This document shows, one piece after another, positions 16,757 through 24,613 of a DNA stretch of 64,000 nucleotides (its first letter is position 1; every line of letters begins with the position of its first letter). The DNA is taken from positions 62,001 through 126,000 of the forward strand of contig JAHCBC010000007.1 of NCBI GenBank assembly GCA_019634595.1, read 5' to 3'. Source of the DNA: Akkermansiaceae bacterium (GTDB lineage: Bacteria > Verrucomicrobiota > Verrucomicrobiia > Verrucomicrobiales > Akkermansiaceae). The translations under genes were made by a program, and so were the position numbers. The notes beneath the pieces were generated by a model. That model was not told the DNA's origin. It saw only the letters and a list, made by a program, of their open reading frames with translations, and did not search any database.

Positions 16757-16827
16757 CGTGGCTGCGGCGTCCCGCCGCAATTCTTTCCAGGGGAGCGAAC
16801 AATCGTCACGCCATCGCCGCAGCCACG
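16757..16827. repeat. REPIN-like inverted repeat pair
   Basis: CGTGGCTGCGGCG (16757-16769) recurs as a perfect inverted copy CGCCGCAGCCACG (16815-16827). The left arm contains its own hairpin, GCGGCG-TCC-CGCCGC (16764-16778). AAATGCC and GGCATTT outside the arms extend the symmetry. It fills the gap between the serine hydrolase stop and the RDD start, and could act as terminator for the hydrolase. Two inverted palindromic arms around a spacer is the layout of REPIN elements. Confidence 0.65.
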
Positions 16828-16833
16828 GGCATT

Positions 16834-17964
16834 TCAGGAAAACAACGCGGCGACCATATCGACACACTTCGGCCCCGGCATGACGCTCATCTCCATCTGG
16901 TTCATCACGTAAGCGAAAGAGATGCCGGACAAGGGATCCACGAAGGCGTGGCTGCCACCGGCCCCCGGGTGGCCGAAGGCGGCCGTGGACGGGCCATAGA
17001 GCTGGCGGATCTTCCGCCCGTCCGCATCCACGGGATCCTGCTGGCAGCCGCAGGTAAAGACGGTCGGTTTCAGGAGCACCTTGTCATAGGCGGCGCTGCG
17101 CCGGCCGGCCAGCGCACGGCGCACCGTCTCCGGGATCGGGCCGGGCAGCGAACCGGCGGCGGCTTGATGGAACTTGGCGAGGGAGGATGCGGTGCCGATG
17201 CCACCCATCGCGGGCAGACCGGCGGCCCATGGACCGGGGTGGTTCATCTCATGCACGGCGTGCAGGCCGCGCGGGGAGGTGAATGCGCGGCGCGTGAGCG
17301 TGCCGGGTGTGTTGAACTCCTTGTAGAAACCCGCCTCGATGTCCGATGGCGCGGCTTTCCCCGGATAAAGCTTCGCCACGCGCGGCCATTCCTCCTCCGG
17401 CAGACCGATCCAGAAGTCGAGATCCAGCGGGACGGCGATGACTTTCCTCCAGTAGTCCCCCAGCGTCATGCCGGTGAGGAGGCGCACGGGATGATCCACC
17501 AGTGTGCCGAAGGTGCGGGGATGGTAGCCATGCCCCTCCCCCAACTGCCATGCCGGTTGCTGCGCCTCGATGGCGGCCACCACGGCATCATGGTCCAGCA
17601 CATCCGCCGGCTGGTCCAGTGCGGGGAGGCCGCATTGATGGGAAAGCAGGTGGGCGAAGGTCGCATCCTCCAGCGGGAAGCGCTCCCACACCTCCCGGAC
17701 GGGCGTCTCCGGCCCCATCCCGTTCGCCTCCAGCGCCATCAGCAGCGTGGCGGCGGCAGGCCCCTTCGTGGCGGAGTAAACCGGTACCAGCGTGTCCGTG
17801 GTCCATGGCCGCAGGTGCTCCTTCTCGCACCATCCCTGACCGAGTGAGAGGCACTCCACCCCGTCCCACCAGACGCTGACGGACGCACCGATCTCCCCCC
17901 TTTCCCGGAAGTTCCTTTCGAAAACCTCCATCACCTCTCCCAGCACCGATGGAGCGACGGACAT
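16834..17964 (-). CDS. Serine hydrolase of the class C beta-lactamase fold (family VIII esterase-like)
   Basis: A 376-residue protein of the beta-lactamase/transpeptidase superfamily. The nucleophile motif SxxK is SATK (Ser64-Lys67). A tyrosine motif lies at GHGYHP (Tyr146), where classical enzymes have YxN. The third motif is GHPGAGG, with His-Pro-Gly in place of KTG, as in EstB-type carboxylesterases. No signal peptide is seen, so a cytoplasmic esterase is more likely than a periplasmic beta-lactamase. The substrate cannot be deduced. Only 4 bp separate it from the upstream AI-2E permease gene on the same strand, which suggests co-transcription. Confidence 0.88.
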   Translation of the reverse strand: MSVAPSVLGEVMEVFERNFRERGEIGASVSVWWDGVECLSLGQGWCEKEHLRPWTTDTLVPVYSATKGPAAATLLMALEANGMGPETPVREVWERFPLEDATFAHLLSHQCGLPALDQPADVLDHDAVVAAIEAQQPAWQLGEGHGYHPRTFGTLVDHPVRLLTGMTLGDYWRKVIAVPLDLDFWIGLPEEEWPRVAKLYPGKAAPSDIEAGFYKEFNTPGTLTRRAFTSPRGLHAVHEMNHPGPWAAGLPAMGGIGTASSLAKFHQAAAGSLPGPIPETVRRALAGRRSAAYDKVLLKPTVFTCGCQQDPVDADGRKIRQLYGPSTAAFGHPGAGGSHAFVDPLSGISFAYVMNQMEMSVMPGPKCVDMVAALFS

Positions 17965-17968
17965 GCGG

Positions 17969-19213
17969 TCAGATCTCGTAGTTCTGGCTTTCCCGGGGAC
18001 CGGACAACACCGGGTTGGTGGACCATTCGTCGATCAGCCGGTAGGCGACCGCGAGCAGCGTGGGGCCGAGGAAAAGCCCCACCAGCCCGAAGGCCAGCGC
18101 CCCACCGATGACACCGCAGAAGATCAGCACGAAAGGCATCTTGCTCCCCTGGCTGATGATGAGCGGACGCACGACGTTATCCACACCGCTGATGCCGAAG
18201 AAACCCCAGATGAGCATGAAGATCCCCCACCCAGGCCGTCCTTGGGCGAACAGCCAGAGCGTGGCGGGCACCCACACGATCGGCGGGCCGAAAGGCACCA
18301 CCGCGAAAAAGAACGTCAGCACGCCGAGCAGGATCGCCCCCGGAACATCGGCGATCCAGAAACCCAACCCGGCGACGATGGCCTGGATCAGCGCCGTGCC
18401 GAGGAAGCCGTAGATGACCCCGCGCACGGTGTCACCCGCCACTTTCAGGAGGTGCTTGCCACGGTCCCCCGCCAACCGTTCCACCGCCACCTGCAGCCGG
18501 TCCGCGAGCAGGGAAGCATCCCGAAGGAAAAAGAAGGCGAGGAACGCGCTGATCATCACCTGGGTGACCCCCTGTCCGACCGCCACCCCGGCGGTGACGA
18601 GGGCTTTCCGCGCCATTCCCAGGGTCTGCCCCAGCAGGATCACCAGTCGGGAAGTGTCCGGCCTCTCCATGGCCGCTTCATCCTCCGGCTCGACCGGCAG
18701 GGGGACCGGGATGGCTTCATCCACCATCGCCTCCTCCTGCCGCTCCCGCTTTTTCCGGCTGTCCGCCTCCGCGGCCTTCTCCACGTCCTCCATCCAGCGC
18801 TTCCGGTCCTCGCTGAACTCCGTCCAGTAGGCCGCCGCCTCATCACCGACGATCGGCAGGCGGTGGACCCACGGCGGAGCCTCCTCCGGCGCGGCGAGGA
18901 ACCATTTCTTCGTCGCCCCCGCCAGATCCTTGCCGTCCTGGACCAGGCTCATGCCGATGAGCACGATGGGTCCCGCCAGGATGACGGTCAGGGTGAGGGT
19001 GACCAGGCACGCCGCCAGCGTGCGGGAGCCGCGGAACCATACGGTGAACCGCCGCTGGAGAGGATACAACGAGTAGGACAGGACGATGGCCCACATCAGG
19101 GACGACAGGAATGGCTTCAATACCACCACGCAGCCGACCAGCAGCAAAAGCAGCGCGACCCCACCCAACAAAGGTTCGATCTTGAATCCCGTCCGCCGTG
19201 CGCCTTGTTCCAT
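17969..19213 (-). CDS. AI-2E/PerM-family transporter
   Basis: A 414-residue permease starting at ATG 19213 (MEQGARRTGFK); the open frame continues upstream to 19333 without family-like sequence. Two N-terminal hydrophobic segments (PLLGGVALLLLLVGCVVVL and the one after SYSLYPLQRR) are followed by a long hydrophilic central region rich in Glu and Lys, and then about five helices with TFFFAVVPFGPPIVWVPATLW and GVDNVVRPLIISQGSKMP. PFxG and DNxxRP are typical of the family. Members have been proposed as exporters (AI-2, sodium ions), so the substrate is open. It is the first gene of a pair with the serine hydrolase. Confidence 0.9.
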   Translation of the reverse strand: MEQGARRTGFKIEPLLGGVALLLLLVGCVVVLKPFLSSLMWAIVLSYSLYPLQRRFTVWFRGSRTLAACLVTLTLTVILAGPIVLIGMSLVQDGKDLAGATKKWFLAAPEEAPPWVHRLPIVGDEAAAYWTEFSEDRKRWMEDVEKAAEADSRKKRERQEEAMVDEAIPVPLPVEPEDEAAMERPDTSRLVILLGQTLGMARKALVTAGVAVGQGVTQVMISAFLAFFFLRDASLLADRLQVAVERLAGDRGKHLLKVAGDTVRGVIYGFLGTALIQAIVAGLGFWIADVPGAILLGVLTFFFAVVPFGPPIVWVPATLWLFAQGRPGWGIFMLIWGFFGISGVDNVVRPLIISQGSKMPFVLIFCGVIGGALAFGLVGLFLGPTLLAVAYRLIDEWSTNPVLSGPRESQNYEI

Positions 19214-19797
19214 CTGACGGCGGAATAGTAAGACCGTCCCCTGTGCCGGGAGAGGAAAAAATGCGGGGAGCGTTTCTTTTCTTGGAAAGTGTTGGGACGA
19301 CCGACACGCCTTCGACGAGGGGACGCTGATCATTTCCGTTGCGGGCAGGATTCACCACAACGGATAAATCGGGTGCCTCGATAAGAGGCATGTCTCTTTA
19401 TTTGGATTCGTTCGCTCCAGCAAATCACTCCAACCAGCCACCTCCGGCATCGCTCCTCAAACCGAGCGATCGATTCGAAAACCGGCTCATACCCCTTGTT
19501 TGGTTTCCTCACCGGTTTGCAGATGCTTGCTCTTCAGTTCAAATGGAGTTTGGCGGCGTAACAATCAAACACTTTCCCGATCTCCTCTTCCTGCACTGGA
19601 AAAGCTGACGTGAGGCAACCCCGAATTGGGCATTAATGTTCCTATCGCGGAGGTATTCCTTCAATTCCATAACAGCAGGCACACAGCCAAAATCCCCGTA
19701 GAATTGCAGTGCTTGCTTAAAAGAAACTTGGTTGGCCCCGCGTTTCCAGCTATTCCACCGGGCAAACCGAAAAGATCCGAATCGGATCCGATTGTCC
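19214..19797. other. AT-richer 584-bp stretch without a clear gene, before the RHS gene
   Basis: No convincing gene is visible. One minus-strand frame from ATG 19799 to 19539 would encode 86 residues (MDNRIRFGSFRFARWNS at its start) but shows codon use unlike the neighbours and no recognisable family. The stretch is visibly lower in GC than its flanks and may be a decayed or recently acquired segment ahead of the RHS module. It must also contain the RHS promoter, which I could not place. Confidence 0.4.
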
Positions 19798-22700
19798 ATG
19801 AGACCGCCTCCCTCTCTCCAGAAGTTCTCTCTCCTTGTCGCGTTACTATTTTGTTTCGTACCTTTCAGCGCACTGTCCCAATCCTTTGGCACGGATGATG
19901 CCGTGGACGCGTTTCCCACAAGGGAAACACGCCTGCGCCATGCTCCCTTCCCCGCCCAAATAGGGGGCCGTACCACCAAGAACAACATCGGACTTTACTC
20001 CGGCACTTATGTGGGAACGTACACTTCGTCAGGGGGGGCCAACTTCGCGATCATCACCCTCCAGTTTGATGAGGCAGGTCGTCTCGTCGACTTTTTTGGA
20101 TCCGGTGGTCGAGGCGGTTTTTTACGTCCATCGTCCAGCGGTTTCATCGATTCGAGCGGAGCTGTTCATTTCACCCATGACACCGTCTCCACGGAACACG
20201 GGGAATGGCGGGGCACCGCGAGAGGCACCAGCATCAGCGGAACCCTCGTATTCACCTATGGAGATGGCCGTCCCTCTGCGTCTGGAACGTGGAGCCTGCA
20301 GAAAAAAATCGACTCTTTTGACCCCGATCCAGCGGCCCTCTATGCGGATCCCGTCGACACTGCCACCGGAGCGTTCATCGTCCAACAGGGCTTCCTTCAC
20401 CAGAACTGCCCCTCGGGCCTGAAGCTCGAAGTTTCCTACAATTCATCCCTGCGTTACACAGGCCCGCTAAGCACGGGATGGAGCCATAACTTCGAGGCGA
20501 GGATCGATGAAATGCCAAGCGGCACATCGCTTGTCTTCAACTGGAACCAGAACCGGAGGAATTACTTCCACCGCCAGGGAGACGGGATCACTTACCGATG
20601 TTCCGAACGCGCGATGCGCCACGACATCGTCACCAAGAACGTGGATGGAACGTACACCCTCCTGCGCCAGGACGGATCCACCCTTTCTTTCGACAGTGCC
20701 GGCAAGGTGAGCCGGATCGCCAACCCCCGTGGCCACGGTATCCTTCTCACCTACAGCACCGCGAACGGCCGTCTGTTGAATGCGAAAGACGAAATATCAT
20801 CTAAACAACTCACTTTCACCTATGACAGCTCAGGGCGTATCGTCCTGGTGACCGATCCCCTGAATCGGCGCTTGGTCTTCAATTACAGCACATCCGACAC
20901 CATGAACTACTGGACTCTGTCCAGTGGTTCGAACGTCACTATTTCACGGAACCTCTTCACCTACGACAGTGCGGGGCGCATCCTGACGGTGAAGGATTAC
21001 GAAAACGTCGTCTTCGCCACCAACACCTACAACTCCGCGGGACGGGTGGCCACGCAGAACGACGCCAACCCCGCGACGCCCCTCACGTTCTTCACCTACG
21101 ATGACACCTCCACCCCGGGTTACCTCGTCACCACCGTCACCGACCGGAACAAACGACGGCTAGTCTATACCTATGACCCGGATTTCCAGATGGTGTCTTT
21201 CGAGGATCAGAACGGTGCAGTCACCCGCCACAGCTATGACGCGGACGGCAACAAAACTTCCACCACCGATCCATTGGGAAGGGCCACCGTTTATTCCTAT
21301 GACGCGGCGGGGAATCTGACCTCCCTGACGGATCCCGCGGGAGCCGTCACTTCCATGGAGTATGACGTGAGGAACAATCTCACGAAGATCCGCAAGCCGG
21401 ACGGAAAGGAAAGCACCTTCACCTACGACGCGCGCAACAACCCTGTCTCCGCCACCAACGCCCTGAACCAAACGCGGTTGACAAGCTACGATCCGGCCAC
21501 GGGGCTTCCCACCCAAAAAACAGACCCGCGCGGCGGCGCCACCCGTTACACTTACACGGCCGGTCTCGTCACCGAAGCGACGGACGCGAACAACCACAAG
21601 ACGCTCTTCGCATACGATGCCGCCGGACGGCTCCTCAGCACTACAAATCCCGCCGGCAAGGTCCATGCCTTCACTTATGACACCAATGACAATCTTCTCA
21701 CTTCGAAGGATCCGCTGAACAACGTCACGGCCTTCACCTATGATTCACGGAAGCGGAAGCTCTCTGAAACCGATCCTCTCGGAAAAGCCACGAGGTACGT
21801 TTACACCGGGGACGGACTTCTGAGCGCCGTCATCAATCCCCTTGGCGAGCGCGTCAGCTACAATCACGATGGCGAAGGCCGTCTTCTGGAGACCATCGAT
21901 CCCCGTGGTGGGGTGACCCGGATGAAATACGATCCGGCCGGCCACCTCCTCGCCATCACCAACGCGACCGGAAGCACGAAAAATTTCCGCTACGATGCCG
22001 CCGGGAATCTCATCGACTTCATCGATGCCCGTGGAAACAGGACCCGCAGGACACTGGAGCAGCGCAACCTGGTGACCGCGGAGGAAGATTCCCAGTCCCG
22101 CACCTCCGCCTCCACCTTCGACAACCTTCGGCGTCTGAGGACCAGCACGGATCCTCTCGGCAACATCACCCGGCTCACCTACGACGATCTCGATCGACTG
22201 ATCACCGTCAGCGATCCTCTCAATCAGGTATCCCGGCAGGATTTCGACGCCGATGGGAACCGCATCTCCATCACCAACCCGCGCGGTGCGGCCACCACCT
22301 TCACCTACGATGCCGGCCAGCGACTGACCTCCGTCACCGTGCCGGGCAACAGGGTCACCACCTACACCTACGACAACCGCAACCTGCCCGTCACCATCAC
22401 CGAGCCGTCCGGGCAACAAACACAACTTACCTACGATGATGCGGGACGGCTGCTCCAGACCACGGATCCGACGGGCACCATCAACCGCACCTATGACGCT
22501 GCGGGCAAGCTCCTCACCGTCACTCAGCACTCGGCGGTCATCACCCGTTCCTATGACGATGCGGGCAGGCTCACCCAATTCACGGACGCAGCGGGGAACG
22601 TCCTGAAATATGCCTATGACGCCGCGGGCAACCTGAAGACCCTCACCTATCCGGACAACAAGGCCGTCACCTATGCTTATGACGAAGCGAACCGCCTTTC

Positions 22701-24165
22701 CTCCGTCACCGACTGGGCGGGCCGGGTAACCACCTATTCCTACGACCCGGACGGACGCTTGGTGAGAACCGTCCGGCCGAACGGCACCGTGGAAAGCCGG
22801 ACTTGGCTGGCGTCCGGGGAGCTGGCCACTCTCGCCGACAGCATCGGAAATACCGCCATCACCCAGTTCACCCTCGGCTACGACCCGGGAGGGCGCCTCG
22901 TTTCCGAGACCGCCATTCCCGTTCCCGCCGCGTTCACTCCCGTCTCCTTCACCGCCGCGTATGATGCGGGCAACCGCCTCACCGCCGTCAACGGCGCTGC
23001 GGTGACCCATGATGCCGATGGAAACATGACCGGCGGTCCGGTTGCCGTCGGCACGGGAACCGCCACCTATACCTACGACTCGAGGAACCGTCTCACTTCC
23101 TTCGGCGGTGTTTCGTATGCCTATGACGCCGAAGGTCGCCGGACCTCTCTCACAAACAGCTCCGGCACCACCCGTTTCGTCATCAATCCGAACGCGAACC
23201 TCAGCCAGATCCTCGTGCGCACAGCACCCGACGGCACCGTTTCCCGGGCGGTTTACGGGCTCGGCCTCATCTACGAGGAAACCGGCACCGCGATCCGCTG
23301 CCACCACTACGACTACCGTGGCAGTTCCGTCGCTTTCTCCGACTCCTCGGGCGCCGTCACCGGCCGCGTCGAATATGGAGCCTACGGCGAGATTTCCCTT
23401 CGCACCGGCAATACCGCCACCCCGTTCCTGTTCAACGGACGCCACGGGGTGATGACGGATCCGAACGGCCTCTACCACATGCGGGCCCGCTATTATCACC
23501 CCGTCATCAAGCGCTTCGTGAACCAGGATGTCATTCTCGGAGCCATCAGCAGGGCCATCTCCCTGAACCGCTTCGCTTATGGCAACGGCGATCCTGTCTC
23601 GATGATCGATCCTTTCGGCCTCGAAGCTCAGGACGCGTCGCTTGGTGAGGAATTTATGCCATTGGGACTCGATTTTCTTCCCTTTGGCCTCGAGGCCCAG
23701 AACGGGTCGCTCGGCAACGAGCTGCTGTCCTTGGGACTCGATTTCCTTCCCATCGTCGGAACGGGTAAAAGTATCTACGAACTGTTCACTGGCCGGGACA
23801 TGGTCACGGGCGAACATGTCCCGAGATGGATGTCAGCCTTGGGGATCCTCCCATTTGGAAAGGCGCTGGGCAAATTCGGAAGCGCGTTCGCTGACGTTGA
23901 GAAGTATACCGCAAAGAGCGTAGACAAGTTTAACCGAACGCCCAAGAGTCTGATGGATCGGATGGTGCTAGATGCGGCCAAGCAGGGCAAAGGCACTAAA
24001 ATCATCGATAATCTTGGCGATCCCGAGTTTAAGGGAATGGAGAAATGGAGCTATACGGAAAAATCTGCGGCTGGTCTGCGTTCCGAAGTCCACTATGTAC
24101 GAGATCCAAAGACTGGTAAATTGATGGACTTCAAGTTTACGCATCATGCGGAAACCTACAGATGA
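19798..24165 (+). CDS. Secreted RHS/YD-repeat protein with C-terminal toxin-like domain
   Basis: A 1455-residue polymorphic-toxin-type protein. The start at ATG 19798 gives a Sec signal peptide ending near FSALSQS. After a ~130-residue N-terminal domain come a DUF6531-like entry (DPVDTATGAFIVQQG) and some thirty YD repeats of the type YDAAGNLTSLTDPxG. These end in the RHS core: YHMRARYYHPVIKRFVNQD and NRFAYGNGDPVSMIDPFGLE. DPFGL is the conserved boundary where RHS shells cleave off the tip. The tip (about 1275-1455) contains a pretoxin-like segment (LDFLPIVGTGKSIYELFTG) and a basic C-terminus with SEVHYVRDPKTGKLMDFKF that I take as the toxin; I cannot name its activity. Its codons are AT-richer than the shell. 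An immunity candidate follows 16 bp later. No VgrG or T6SS genes are nearby, so export is probably Sec-based. Confidence 0.9.
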   Translation: MRPPPSLQKFSLLVALLFCFVPFSALSQSFGTDDAVDAFPTRETRLRHAPFPAQIGGRTTKNNIGLYSGTYVGTYTSSGGANFAIITLQFDEAGRLVDFFGSGGRGGFLRPSSSGFIDSSGAVHFTHDTVSTEHGEWRGTARGTSISGTLVFTYGDGRPSASGTWSLQKKIDSFDPDPAALYADPVDTATGAFIVQQGFLHQNCPSGLKLEVSYNSSLRYTGPLSTGWSHNFEARIDEMPSGTSLVFNWNQNRRNYFHRQGDGITYRCSERAMRHDIVTKNVDGTYTLLRQDGSTLSFDSAGKVSRIANPRGHGILLTYSTANGRLLNAKDEISSKQLTFTYDSSGRIVLVTDPLNRRLVFNYSTSDTMNYWTLSSGSNVTISRNLFTYDSAGRILTVKDYENVVFATNTYNSAGRVATQNDANPATPLTFFTYDDTSTPGYLVTTVTDRNKRRLVYTYDPDFQMVSFEDQNGAVTRHSYDADGNKTSTTDPLGRATVYSYDAAGNLTSLTDPAGAVTSMEYDVRNNLTKIRKPDGKESTFTYDARNNPVSATNALNQTRLTSYDPATGLPTQKTDPRGGATRYTYTAGLVTEATDANNHKTLFAYDAAGRLLSTTNPAGKVHAFTYDTNDNLLTSKDPLNNVTAFTYDSRKRKLSETDPLGKATRYVYTGDGLLSAVINPLGERVSYNHDGEGRLLETIDPRGGVTRMKYDPAGHLLAITNATGSTKNFRYDAAGNLIDFIDARGNRTRRTLEQRNLVTAEEDSQSRTSASTFDNLRRLRTSTDPLGNITRLTYDDLDRLITVSDPLNQVSRQDFDADGNRISITNPRGAATTFTYDAGQRLTSVTVPGNRVTTYTYDNRNLPVTITEPSGQQTQLTYDDAGRLLQTTDPTGTINRTYDAAGKLLTVTQHSAVITRSYDDAGRLTQFTDAAGNVLKYAYDAAGNLKTLTYPDNKAVTYAYDEANRLSSVTDWAGRVTTYSYDPDGRLVRTVRPNGTVESRTWLASGELATLADSIGNTAITQFTLGYDPGGRLVSETAIPVPAAFTPVSFTAAYDAGNRLTAVNGAAVTHDADGNMTGGPVAVGTGTATYTYDSRNRLTSFGGVSYAYDAEGRRTSLTNSSGTTRFVINPNANLSQILVRTAPDGTVSRAVYGLGLIYEETGTAIRCHHYDYRGSSVAFSDSSGAVTGRVEYGAYGEISLRTGNTATPFLFNGRHGVMTDPNGLYHMRARYYHPVIKRFVNQDVILGAISRAISLNRFAYGNGDPVSMIDPFGLEAQDASLGEEFMPLGLDFLPFGLEAQNGSLGNELLSLGLDFLPIVGTGKSIYELFTGRDMVTGEHVPRWMSALGILPFGKALGKFGSAFADVEKYTAKSVDKFNRTPKSLMDRMVLDAAKQGKGTKIIDNLGDPEFKGMEKWSYTEKSAAGLRSEVHYVRDPKTGKLMDFKFTHHAETYR
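23614..23751 (+). repeat. 69-bp in-frame tandem duplication at the RHS tip boundary
   Basis: Codons 23614-23682 (FGLEAQDASLGEEFMPLGL then DFLP) are repeated at 23683-23751 (FGLEAQNGSLGNELLSLGL then DFLP). The 23-residue unit begins at the FGL of the DPFGL boundary, so the protein now reads DPFGL and, 23 residues later, LPFGL. Differences between copies are mostly third-position or conservative changes, so the duplication is not brand new. Confidence 0.85.
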
Positions 24166-24181
24166 CACGGAGGCAAATCAC

Positions 24182-24613
24182 ATGAAGGTCCGATGCCGAT
24201 TTAATCAAATTGGTGACATTCCTGAGATCGATGTCAAAAATCGGTTGGCTGAATCAATTCATCGAAATGGTTCTGACGATGATTTGGTTGAGGGGACGAC
24301 TTACGCGGTGTTTGCTCTTGCTCGATGGAACGATGGAGGACTACGAGTTTACCTGCACACGATCAAGGAAAGTGAACATCCTTATCCATATCCGTTAGAA
24401 ATGTTTGAGGTTGTAGACCCAAACATCCCGGAAAACTGGAAATTCGTTTTTGAGCAACGACCTACTGGACTGGAGATAAAGCTCATGAGCTTTCCCGAAT
24501 GGATTGAAGATATTAGGTTTTATGAAAAACTGGTTGAGGGCGACGAGTGTGCGATTGCATCATACAACCTTCAACGCTTTAGCGTGAAACCACGTCCCAC
24601 CGCTGGCGCGTGA
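24182..24613 (+). CDS. Candidate immunity protein for the RHS toxin
   Basis: A 143-residue cytoplasmic protein without signal peptide. ATG 24182 is preceded by GGAGG at a good distance, which decides the start. The segments YPYPLEMFEVVDPNIPENWKF and FPEWIEDIRFYEKLVEGDE resemble a widespread family of small proteins encoded next to polymorphic toxins (pattern: Pro-rich FEVVD, Trp-x-Phe, then EW and FYExLVxGD). This is from memory and would need a profile search. It lies 16 bp after the toxin gene, and its GC content is clearly lower than that of the surrounding genes, as usual for toxin-immunity pairs gained by transfer. The role would be to bind and neutralise the RHS tip in the producing cell. 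Confidence 0.65.
   Translation: MKVRCRFNQIGDIPEIDVKNRLAESIHRNGSDDDLVEGTTYAVFALARWNDGGLRVYLHTIKESEHPYPYPLEMFEVVDPNIPENWKFVFEQRPTGLEIKLMSFPEWIEDIRFYEKLVEGDECAIASYNLQRFSVKPRPTAGA

Noticed and set aside
16834..17964. Beta-lactamase resistance gene
   Set aside because: The SxxK motif is present, but there is no signal peptide, and the YxN and KTG motifs are replaced in a way typical of esterases.
20800..23100. Periodic repeats that could suggest a CRISPR array or tandem DNA repeat
   Set aside because: The periodicity is that of degenerate YD protein repeats in an open reading frame; there are no identical repeats with unique spacers.
21745..23817. A 690-codon open frame on the minus strand opposite the RHS gene
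   Set aside because: The plus strand carries clear YD repeats over the whole length; the antisense frame has a repetitive composition forced by those repeats and no protein family features.
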